From the NCBI RefSeq assembly GCF_035222485.1, contig NW_026946671.1, positions 62,001 through 126,000 on the forward strand: 64,000 bases of DNA. The letters are read 5' to 3'. This document shows, one piece after another, positions 54,956 to 64,000 of the stretch. Every line of letters begins with the position of its first letter. Position 1 is the first letter of the stretch. A program made the translations under genes and the position numbers. The notes under the pieces are model-generated. The model had not been told where the DNA came from. It made no database searches and worked only from the letters and a program-made list of their open reading frames with translations. The DNA comes from Podospora pseudoanserina. Lineage: Eukaryota > Ascomycota > Sordariomycetes > Sordariales > Podosporaceae.

Positions 54956-57008
54956 CTCATGAATGACGACTTTCCGTTGTATGGGAGTCGAGGTAAAAGA
55001 AGTAGGTGTGGGAAAAGAGAGAGTTGGGTGAGAATTTGTAATGGGCGATGCCAGGTGTGAGCGGTGCTGCTCAATGTCCATTGCTCTCCATTCGGCAACT
55101 GTAAACAATAGCAGGTGAATACCTGAGCTCTAACCACCGGTGCTGGGTGAATATGGGAGGATGAGTCGTATATAAATGAACAATAGCAAAGGTCGTCAAT
55201 CGGCGGTGCAAGTCGGTCGATGACAGACCAAAGCTTGCTCCGTGTAGATGTAAAAACCGGGAGGCCGGGGAAAAGCCAAGCAGCCGTGATGCAAAAGACG
55301 AAAAAAAACCTGTCGATGTCGAAAGATCAAAGACTTCTCCAGATGATGATTCCCTCGATCCAAGTATAAGAGGGCAGGACGAAGGTTATCCAGTGTGTCA
55401 CCAGATGTAGGCAGTTTGGTTGGTTTGTGGCTTTTGGTCAAGCAGCTGTGGCGGGTGTGAGTGAAGAAAGGGTTGGCAGGGTCGCTCTCTTGGTGCAAAC
55501 TGCTTGCAGCAGCGGCTCAGGGTAGGGTACCAGCGAGGGTCAAGTAATGACAGCGGCGCAGTGGTGACACACCAGGTAAGAGAAGGGGAAAATATAATCA
55601 GAAGAAAGCTGAGAGACAAGAGATTCTGATGCAATTGGTGCTGGTCGTCTGGAACCAGGAACGCGGCCGTGAAGTCGTGGCTGGTGTTGTCCTTCACCTG
55701 TAAAGGATGGGAATAATAGACAGTGGACCACGAAGCAGGCCTGTGCTGCATTTCCAGAGCACACTGAGCCCGCACTGTGTCCGCTGGAGGCCAAGCCAAA
55801 TGGGAGTCCAGCCTTGGGTTGCTCCACCGAGGCTTAACCGACGAAACAGCCAATCACAGTGCCGCATTGACTTCCCAATCAGGAACTAGTCGCAACCGTT
55901 CACAACAGCTTACAAAAATTGGTCGTATGTCTTTGCAAACTCTCTCGATGTTAGGGGCTACAAGTGTGTAGTGAATATTCAGAGGGGTTTCTGATAGCTG
56001 CTAGCTCCGATAAGATCTGGGGACTGTCTCGTCATCAGCCCCCGGCATCGTGGCGCGGACGGGAGGAGGACTTCGACTGCAAAAATCAAATTCTGCAACG
56101 GGCCACGTTGGTGTCAGTGCTCTGACAGCTGCAACACCCTCGCCCGAAGATGTTTATGCGTTTCTACAGAGTGTGAATGTGGCATATGCTATAATGCCAT
56201 TGGTTCAGGCACCTAGGCGGTGAAATATTGCCCAGAAACACAGTTGTACCACCTTGAACTGGCGGCCGCCCTGATCCCGAGATTGAATGAGCTGTCAATG
56301 ACATTGCGGCCCAGCAGCCTGTCTGGCATCTGCACATCAACTGGTCTGCGTCGGCTCCTCTGACGCACATATCAGTCTCGGACCTCGCTTTCCTGTGAGT
56401 TCCCCGACGTCCGGGTGCCCCGTGAGTATTGGCTGCTTGCTGAATTTGAAATGGCCAAATCCCCATTGCCGGGTTCGCCGTTGAAGAGCGCGGGCCAGTG
56501 GATCCGGCTGCTTCAAGGGCGCTCCCGTCACTCGCGAGAAAGGCGACCACTTACAGATACATATGGATCTCCAAATAGATTCCAATCTGATTTATTAAGC
56601 ATATCTTTCGGCCATCGATTAAACTCACGATCTACTTCGTACCTATGTCTTCCATATCTCAAGTCCTGTTGCCAGCATTTCCTCAAACCAGGGCCGGCAA
56701 AATGGACAAAGGGGTTCTGCGGAGCCCCAAAACGGGCAAACCCACTTTTCAAGCAGCTTCCGGGGCCGGCTTGGCGCTGAGCGCCCAGTGCAACCCCACT
56801 GCCGCGCGCCTGTGCGGCTGGAACCATGCCGCTTGCCTGCCGGGACCCAGCCTTTTTTTTCTGCCGTCCATCATCTCCTCCGTCTCCCGGCAGATCGCCG
56901 AGTCGCCCCGTTACGTCCGTCCACCTCCGGCCCGATATCGACTACGACAGCTTCTGCATCCCATCCAACGACTTTTTATATCCCAAAGAAACTGAATCTC
57001 AGTTCACA
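54956..57008. other. divergent intergenic region
   Basis: Upstream regions of the RGG-rich gene (minus) and the BMT5-like gene (plus). 55.0-55.9 kb and 56.2-56.8 kb hold short frames without domain signal. No gene or RNA recognised. Confidence 0.5.
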
Positions 57009-58115
57009 ATGGCTAAGAAACGCGGCCGCCTCCAAGAGGCCCTCAAATCAGCCATCTCCCAGCAAAAACAAAAACCATCTCAACCTCAAGGTCCCCCCTC
57101 AAAGAAACAGAAAACCTCCCAAAATCGCCCCCAGCAACAACAACAATCCAATAAACCCAAGAAAAAACACCATCAACCCTCCCAATCCGCCCCCATCATC
57201 CCCTTTGCCCCAACCGACACCATCCTCCTCCTAGGCGAAGCCGACCTCTCCTTCTCCGCCTCCCTATCCTCCCACCACAAATGCACCGCCCTAACCTCCA
57301 CCGTCTTCGAACCTTCCCTCCCCGCCCTCCAAGAAAAATACCCCCACGTCGACAAAAACATCTCCCTCCTCCTATCCCCCCCAAACGCTCACCCAAACTC
57401 CCCACCAAACAACAACAAACTCCTCTACAACATCGACGCCACCAAACTCTCCCTCAAATCCCAATCCTTCTCCCGCATAATCTTCAACTTTCCCCACATC
57501 GGCGGCAAGTCAAAAGATGTCAACCGACAAGTGAGAGCGAATCAGGAGATGCTGGTTGGTTTTTTCCGCCGGGCTCTACTTCATTTGGCGCCAAGGGGAA
57601 AGATTATCATCACGTTGTTTGAGGGGGAGCCGTATACCTTGTGGAATATCCGTGACCTGGCGCGACATGCCGGGTTGGAGGTGGAGAGGAGTTTCAGGTT
57701 TCAGGCGGGGGCGTACCCGGGTTATGCGCATGCTAGGACGTTGGGGGTGGTGAGGAACAAGAAGACGGGGGAGGTGAGCGAGAGGGCTTGGAAGGGAGAG
57801 AGGAGGGAGAGCAGGAGTTTTGTTTTTGTGAGGAAGGGGGAGGGGGAGAAAGCTGGACCAGGGCAGGGGAAGAATAGGAAGCAGGAGGGGGAGATGCCTG
57901 GACAAGGGCAGGGGAGGAAAAGGAAGCAGGAGGAGGAGGAGAGTGAGGAAGAGGAGGAGGAGGAGTTTGAGGGGTGGGGGGAAAGTGGTGAGGAGGAGGA
58001 GGATGCTGATGAGGAGGATGAAGGGTCGTCCGGTGATGAAGTCGATGGTGATGAAAGAGAAGATGGAGATGAAGCCAGTGATGATGAGACAGCACCAAAA
58101 GAAACCCAGGGTTAA
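57009..58115 (+). CDS. BMT5-like 25S rRNA (uridine-N3) methyltransferase
   Basis: A single exon of 368 aa. The N-terminus is Lys/Gln-rich (nucleolar-type: RPQQQQQSNKPKKKHH). The DUF2431 methyltransferase core starts with the SAM-binding loop ILLLGEADLSFSASL, then NIDATKLSL, and the family signature RIIFNFPHIGGKSKDVNRQV with RANQEMLVGFFRRA, then GKIIITLFEGEPYTLWNI. Yeast Bmt5 methylates U2634 of 25S rRNA; this protein is expected to act on the same kind of site in the nucleolus. The C-terminus has two similar Gly/Lys segments (GPGQGKNRKQEGE, GQGQGRKRKQEEE) and a long Glu/Asp tail. ATG 57009 was preferred because it precedes the basic N-terminus; the frame also extends to an ATG at 56826 without homology. 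Confidence 0.92.
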   Translation: MAKKRGRLQEALKSAISQQKQKPSQPQGPPSKKQKTSQNRPQQQQQSNKPKKKHHQPSQSAPIIPFAPTDTILLLGEADLSFSASLSSHHKCTALTSTVFEPSLPALQEKYPHVDKNISLLLSPPNAHPNSPPNNNKLLYNIDATKLSLKSQSFSRIIFNFPHIGGKSKDVNRQVRANQEMLVGFFRRALLHLAPRGKIIITLFEGEPYTLWNIRDLARHAGLEVERSFRFQAGAYPGYAHARTLGVVRNKKTGEVSERAWKGERRESRSFVFVRKGEGEKAGPGQGKNRKQEGEMPGQGQGRKRKQEEEESEEEEEEEFEGWGESGEEEEDADEEDEGSSGDEVDGDEREDGDEASDDETAPKETQG

Positions 58116-58283
58116 GGTCGACACGGTGGTTGTTTCACTGATCTTGAAAATCTCAAGATGGAAGGGAGAACATCTTTATTGACACTACAGAAACCATGTC
58201 GTCACTACAATCCTCCTCGCTCACCACTGCCCCGTTGCGAAGTCTCCCACCCCACCATCCCAAAACCACCCTCGAGTTGAGAC

Positions 58284-58639
58284 CTAGCAGTAATCACTGT
58301 GATCAGCACCACCATTGATGCACCCGCTAGTCTGGCAAAAGGCCTGGAAAATGATGTTTCCATCACTCTTGCAAAAGAACAAGGAGTTATTGACATGGGC
58401 AGAATCAGTCGGCTGGCCAGAGCCCTGGAGAGCCTCGATGATTTGGTCATAGTAGTTGCCTACGCGAAGGCGATATGTTAGCTGTCTCATCAGGTAATGA
58501 AGAAGCTAGGTTATGGTCACTGACCCTTGTTGAGCAGTCCGCGTCCGCAGTACATCAGGCTACCCTTGCAGTTTTTGCCAAGAGCGGCCGGGGCCATGGT
58601 GAGGGCGATAAGGGAGACGGCCGTGGTGAATTTGACCAT
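58284..58639 (-). CDS. small secreted protein with six cysteines
   Basis: Exons 58639-58525 and 58459-58284 give 96 aa. The 65-nt intron (GTCAGT...CTAAC...GTAG) joins LLNKG to NYYDQIIEAL. A signal peptide is evident (MVKFTTAVSLIALTMAPAALG). The mature part of about 75 residues holds six cysteines: NCKGSLMYCGRG, FFCKSDG, AFCQTSGC, DYC at the very end. That fits three disulfides. The spacing YCGxxLLxxGNYY...LFFCxxxGxIxFxxxC recalls a family of small secreted cysteine-rich proteins in plant- and dung-associated ascomycetes, but I cannot name it. Extracellular function such as effector or antimicrobial peptide is an inference from size and cysteine content only. It is convergent with the BMT5-like gene. 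Confidence 0.82.
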
Positions 58640-61600
58640 TTTGACAGTGGTTGAAGCGGTATAAAGCGGTAGTGTTTGGTATATAGCCTAAGATGTGATG
58701 GTTGAGGTTGGATTGATGATGAGAATACTGGAAGTTCACGGGGCGTTTTCACACGCTATTTATTCTCACCTCGAAGGATTTCGTCGCTGCGGCATTCAAG
58801 ATCTGAGTTTACACTCTTGATCATATGTCGACTCAAATTCAAGTCATGTTGATTGGTGTTGGTGAGCTCCGCGGACCCGAGTTGAAAGTGTCAGCATTTG
58901 CAAGGGAATGAGGCTATTCCCGAGGTCGGTACTACCATCGCCTCACAGAGCTGGCGGGTAATTGAGAATCTGGGCATCAGAACATGAAATGAAGCGCAGC
59001 ATATCAAATCACCCGGAGCCCAGGGTCAATATAACAAGAGGCTGAGCAATGTACTCGGCTTCAATCTGGCTTCGAACACACATGAGGCAACAAACTTTCG
59101 AGGACCGAATACATGAGTAAATCTCATTTCCCAGCTTTCTCAGAGTCCTTATTCGCTTTATTTATCTGAAAATTATGCGCCCTGCTGTGACGGCGAGGGA
59201 GATGAAGGAAATCCATGGACCATCAGAAATGAGCTTTCACTTCGACCTCTCAAGTCCGTCAGGCCACTACTCTTCTTCCGTTTGTCTATTGTTACCAGGG
59301 AAAACCTCGAGTTTGCCACTCTTTTGATCGAGTCTTTCGGGTCGATATCTTTTTTGTACAATACCCAGAGGACGGACAACTCATAAATCAAGAGCAGACT
59401 TTCATCTCATTGCACATTGAGCTCTATTGTCCTCGGTTCGCTCTTTCCAAGACAAGTCAACTCGGCCTCCTGTCACATGCTTTATGCCGTGCACAGTTCT
59501 TCAAAAAGACGTCATCTCATTTAGAATTAGAGTATGTGAAACGACAGCATACCACGTTACATAACCTTTGCCATCCAGAGGCTAGCTAACATCGGCCAGC
59601 GCGATGTTTACATTTGCACAAACCATCCATACACACGCCCCCATTCATCACAGCCTGCCTCAAAAGTGCACTTTTCAAGCGAGCCGAAACAGCTCAGCCA
59701 TGATCTAGGTATCAAGTACAAGTTGATACCTCCGCCTCAAAAGCCTTCAAGTCCAGTTTGTACCTGGTCATGCAGCCCCCAGACTAGCTCACATGCAAGC
59801 ACCCGTTTGCTCCCTGCACCTCCTTCCACGTCCGGCTCACCGGCTTCAAAATTCCCCCGTTCTTGCGACAGGATTTGCTCAACTTCCTGTGTGTCCCCGG
59901 CTCCCATCCCCGCCTTGGCTTTGTCAAGTTTTTCTCCCTAGAGGCAAGCCACATCAAAATTCCAGCAACCAGGAAACTCTCACCCGCACTTTTCACACCA
60001 TCACGTACATGAAATACGCCTCGGGATATATTTTGTCCAACCTTACTACTTCGCCAAACCAACTGGGTTTCTTCAAGAGTGGGGGTCAGGTTCGTCTGTC
60101 TCTTCAAGCTCGGTGCACAACCTTAGGTAGTTTCTCCTTTCTTCTTCTTTCCCCATAACCAAAGAACCAGAGTCTGCATGCCTTCGGAATAACCTCCCTA
60201 CTTACACTCAAACTTTCTGCAGCAACCGATCTCGCCCCAGGCAAAAAAAGAAAAAGAAGAGAAAAACTATCAGATCGTACGATGAGCCTCCCGCCTCTGC
60301 ATCCCATGAAAACACACCCTCCTAACGCCGCCCGCCCCCCGTCGTATCTGTTGCTTGCCTCTTGCCTCTTGTCTCTTGCCTAGTCAGAAGATAGATCACA
60401 TCTCTGAACTCATAAATAACAACTCTCACCCCACCCCCCTGTGTCATAGCATGTTTCCTTCCGTCAGGCCTCGGCCGAGCCCCCGAAAAATCGGACATGC
60501 CTTACCTATCATTCAGCTTGGATGTTGAACCGGAGAAGCTCAAACCGAGGTTCCCTAGGTAAGCCCCCATCTAAACCCCCCACACAGAGAACGGTTAGGA
60601 GCAGGATGCATATGCGATCCCAGAAGATAGAGTACGCGCAATATGCAAAGGCTTTTCATCCTTATCCAGTGCTTTCATCAACTTCTCCTCGACCCTTCCA
60701 GGCACACACACACACACCACACTGGAAGTGTTTTTCGGACCGAGAGAGGGGCCGAGATGCTATACTACCCTCCTATAAATATGGGTGATTCTACTTTGTT
60801 TTTTTGAGAATGTTATTCTAGGCATGTGAGTTGGTAGGTTGGTAGGCAGGGAGGGTTACAACCGATCGACATACATCTTGACGATCCACGAGCCTTCAAA
60901 ACCGGGGGAAGGTGATAGCCGGGGAGAGACATGAATGTCATCTGGGAAAGTTGAGAAAAGAAGCTACCATGATGATCACCCCCAACTGGGTAATCCGAAA
61001 GGAAAAGAAAGGATGATTCTACATACAGGCAAATCCCCCAGCCCCCCTTCAAACGTTGAATCACACCCCTCCTTTTCAGACCAATCCCCGTCCCTTACCC
61101 ACGTCTTTGTCAAGCCTCAAGTCAATTACACCAGTGGTGAAACACCACCACAAAGGAATCCCACACATCATCAACACCACCACCATCTTTAACCCCCTTC
61201 CACCACCACCCTCACCCCTTACCTCGTATAACCTCTCTCTCTCAAAGAAACCGTAAACAAGAACGACAGGCTGTCAATAACACCGAAACCCTCCCCTACC
61301 AAGTAACTACCCAAGCAGTCAGCCCTTTCAAGGCTACCCAAAGATTATCCCAGCTGAAAGCCCACCCAAAAGTAAACAAAGAAACCCCCCCCTCCCCTTT
61401 CCCTCCCCCAAATATATCACACGTCACATTACGGCCCCCCCCCTCCCCCCATTTTGCCCGCACTCCACACATCTTCCCAGCTTTGTACAACCAGTCTCAA
61501 TACCTGTTGAAATTTCCCAAAGACCATCCATGCATGACCAAGCCAAAACCGCAGTGGGCAAAATAACTACTAGCTCCGTAAATAAAACCAAGACAAGATA

Positions 61601-61652
61601 GCAACATCCTGAACCACGCATGAAAAGATACCTAGGCAATCGAAACTCCTCT

Positions 61653-61716
61653 AAAGATAGCTTGTAGGTTTTCAGGATAGTTTGTAATTCTTTAAAAGAT
61701 AATCTGTATGCCTTTA
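61653..61716. repeat. short degenerate tandem repeat (about 21 bp x3)
   Basis: Three diverged units in a row: AAAGATAGCTTGTAGGTTTTC, AGGATAGTTTGTAATTCTTT, AAAAGATAATCTGTATGCCT. No function is apparent. Confidence 0.5.
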
Positions 61717-62040
61717 AGAGAGATATTTAACTCTCCATCATTACGCCTTTTCTGCCTGACAGAACCAGTTATTTTTGTCCATGGCATGCCAGCAGGTCAA
61801 TGAGTTCTGCCTGGCCTTCTGCACCAAGCATACCACAAGATGTCAACAATAGATAGCCACCAACACTCTTTAGACTCCTACTCTCAACAGAATTCTCTTT
61901 ATTCAACTAATTCACACTACCCTTATTAAACCCCTCCCCCCTCTCCCCTCCCCTAAACTATCCCATTGCACAAAGCCAAAAACAAACAAACACACAAACC
62001 GACACAGGTGTGAGAAAATGTCCCTTATCCACCCCATAGC

Positions 62041-62100
62041 AAGAAGAAGAAGAAGAAGAAGAAGAAGAAGAAGAAGAAGAAGAAGAAGAAGAAGAAGAAG

Positions 62101-62130
<30 letters not shown>
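62041..62130. repeat. (AAG)30 microsatellite
   Basis: Thirty perfect AAG triplets, followed by a broken copy (TAGAAGAAGAG). It lies between genes, about 560 bp beyond the stop codon of the YDR124W-like gene, not within it. Confidence 0.95.
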
Positions 62131-62132
<2 letters not shown>

Positions 62133-62692
62133 GAAGAAGAGAATAAGATTTCATAACAGCCATAAACAATTCCCCCCAATGCAAAAGGTCCCAACACTAA
62201 CCCCCATCCCCCATGTCAAGAGCCCCTCTGAACAGACAGGAATTTATTACCGAGAAAGAAAAAAGTGCAACAGACCAGCATCAGAATACCCAAGTAAAGA
62301 AACAAACTCATGCAAAAAGATCGATCCCCTCTATCCAATCCACCCGACTGCTCACCCGGAGCAAGCGATGTTACTTTGCGCCTTAACCGCAAAAAACTGA
62401 TAGAAGCAAAGGACAAACTTCGCTGTTGCTGAACCCCCCAAGAAAGCTGCAAACCCAAACTGTGTTCCTGAATGTAAAAAAGAAAATGGCAGTCATCAAT
62501 CTGAAGCGCCACGCTCAAGAAAAGAAAACCCAAATCAATCCAACCAACCCACTTCACCCATCTCCTGTGCTGTTGTCCACATCAGTCTCCGTTTTGCCTG
62601 TCAAGATACCCAAAAGCAGTCAACCACCCATTTGTGCAAAGTTGTTGTTATTGTTGCTGTGCATCCCCTAACCCCCACCTATCGTCCCATGG

Positions 62693-64000
62693 CTACTGTG
62701 ACCCGTCTCTGGGAAACCTCCCCGTCGGCGATAGGTAACTGTTATTACGATATAGAGTGTGAGAACCCGGCAGCGTCTCATATCCCGACGTCAAATAGGA
62801 TTGGGGCTGCAAAGACGGGGCTTGCTCATGAGTCGGATAAACGTGCGATGTATGTGCCGGTTGCGCTTGCGTGTATGTATACATCCCGGACGCCGTCGTC
62901 TGAGCCGCCGGATTGTGTTGCCACTGAGTCGGATACAGCGTCGCCGGTCCGGTCGATCCTCCAAAATCGGCAGCAGATCCGTACATGGCTCGGCGGCTGT
63001 TGTCAACCTCTTGCATTGGACTGGCCAGATGAGGTGGCCCGCCAACCGTTAGGGAAACTCCTTCCACATAGTTTTGCTGTGTTGGTGCCAAATCGGTATG
63101 CACGATTGCGGGACCAGGATGAGCATCGCGCATCGCCATGTCGCTTCCGTAGCTCTGGACAGACATGGTTCGGGCGATGGGGTCCGGGGCATCACCGGTA
63201 TCCTCCTCACGCTTGACCCGCTCGTATTCGGCCTCATGCCCATCGTCGTCGTCGTCCTCGGGCTCGTGGTTATCCGCCGTCACGAAGATTTGGGTGGTGG
63301 GGTCTGCAGGACACGTTAATCATCAGAAACTCAGTGCCTCAGTTTGCTCAGCACTCACCTATCTCACCCCTCTTGAGCTTCTCCTCCGCCTTTGCTACCT
63401 TAAACGCCTCCTTGAGCCACAGTTTCTTCTTCATGTTCTCCCCCGAGGCATTGAAGAAAGAGGCGGCAGCATCCATAGCAGCCTCCTCCAGCTTGGCCAC
63501 AGTCAGATGTTGCGACCGAATGTCCTCGTGTTGCTTATGATTCGGCTCAGTAAGCATGCGGAGGATATGGGTCAGCAGGTGCACACGCTCTAATCAAAAT
63601 ATTAGCAACCTGGCGTTCTTTCAGATTCAGATACCCAAGAGTATGATGGTACACAGACCTTCTTTCTTGATGTGATCCGGTTCCTTGTGCCTCAGAAGCA
63701 CTCTGTTAGGACCATAGTCATTTGGCCACCACCTTGGTGCCGCCTCTTGACCCTTTGTATAAGGATGGTTCGTCTGCTTTTTGGGCTCCATAAGCTTCAC
63801 AAAGGCCTTGGCAATGCACCGGCAGAGAATCTGGTGACAGAGCCGAAAACGACGTTCATAAAAGGCCCGCACAACATCCGAATCTCCAATCATGATGGTG
63901 GTCTTCCTCGACCCGGCAGTGACGGTAGCCACCTCCTCCTCCTCCAACGACCGTGGTGCTCTGGCCCGTCGTGGGCGTTTCCTGCGTTGGGAGGCAGCGC
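62693..64000 (-). CDS. YDR124W-like helical-bundle protein (DUF2841), 5' end outside window
   Basis: Three exons are visible: 64000-63659 (open to the edge), 63589-63359 and 63303-62693. Introns of 69 and 55 nt have GTCTGT/GTGAGT donors and TAG/CAG acceptors; about 394 residues are seen. The first part holds the family core: GDSDVVRAFYERRFRLCHQI, KAFVKLMEPKKQTNHPYTKG, APRWWP. It continues as helices (LTVAKLEEAAMDAAASFF, KKKLWLKEAFKVAKAEEKL). The C-terminal 200 residues are disordered and Tyr/Gln/Ser-rich (EPEDDDDDGHEAEY; YPTQWQHNPAAQ). This domain is annotated in fungi as the subtelomeric hrmA-associated cluster protein/YDR124W-like domain; its function is unknown. An Arg-rich segment (RRKRPRRARAPR) at the window edge could be a nuclear localisation signal. 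Confidence 0.85.

Larger units (their letters stand above)
58640..62692. other. 4-kb gene-poor region with simple repeats
   Basis: No gene supported. 59-60.5 kb has short frames without domains. A short frame at 60497 (MPYLSFSLDVEPEKLKPRFP) ends at a GTAAGC, but no partner exon was found. 61.0-62.6 kb is A/C-rich low-complexity sequence, probably 3' flank of the minus-strand gene, with a triplet microsatellite. Confidence 0.5.

Noticed and set aside
56826-57008. N-terminal extension of the BMT5-like protein to ATG 56826
   Set aside because: The added 61 residues lack family similarity, and the sequence reads like a leader; ATG 57009 gives a typical basic N-terminus.
60497-60557. Short plus-strand frame ending at a GTAAGC donor (possible first exon)
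   Set aside because: No downstream acceptor leads to an open frame, so no gene can be built.
61912-62197. Poly-Leu and poly-Ser minus-strand frames
   Set aside because: Simple translation of the AAG microsatellite.

Overview
The window looks like nuclear DNA of a filamentous ascomycete, most likely a Sordariomycete. Compact genes are cut by short spliceosomal introns, mostly 44 to 85 nt, with GT..AG ends and CTAAC/CTGAC branch sites. Genes lie on both strands without operons, 5' leaders are CT-rich, and single-copy eukaryotic housekeeping genes are mixed with fungus-specific disordered proteins. I see no rRNA, CRISPR array, intact transposon or virus-like element.

Layout: 0-5.6 kb is gene-poor, with one tRNA-like Pol III locus. 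5.7-17 kb holds a PH-domain protein, the kinetochore protein Nnf1, a cytochrome b561-like membrane protein with a long disordered tail, a protein with an internal FEFKLKG duplication, and a Pro/Gln-rich protein. 16.8-20.6 kb is empty. 20.6-31.1 kb holds a secreted protein with an acidic tail, an RMD1/DUF155 protein, an Nhp10-like HMG-box protein, CCT-theta (CCT8) and the mitoribosomal protein mL46. 33-39.7 kb holds a RING+PHD protein, ribosomal protein eL43 (five exons, one of only 11 nt, none visible as a long ORF) and a saccharopine dehydrogenase-like oxidoreductase. 40.6-46.6 kb holds a SLIP-GC-type large GTPase that appears to be decaying and the cleavage factor CFIm25. 47.8-49.6 kb carries four tandem, diverged copies of an unrecognised small gene, followed by an AT-rich inverted-repeat patch. 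51-58.6 kb holds a large RGG-rich nuclear-type protein with an in-frame open stretch beyond its stop, a BMT5-like rRNA methyltransferase and a small six-cysteine secreted protein. The right edge cuts a YDR124W-like gene.

The genes do not form a pathway. The conserved ones serve chromosome segregation, chromatin, protein folding, cytosolic and mitochondrial ribosomes, rRNA modification and pre-mRNA 3'-end formation. Divergent pairs probably share promoter regions: HMG-box/CCT8, eL43/oxidoreductase, GTPase/CFIm25, secreted protein/RMD1, and b561/FEFKLKG. The most unusual items are the small-gene tandem array, the damaged GTPase, the eL43 microexon, two genes with an open frame continuing after a TAG stop, and two secreted proteins. 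Exon structures were inferred by eye from splice signals and reading frame, without transcripts.
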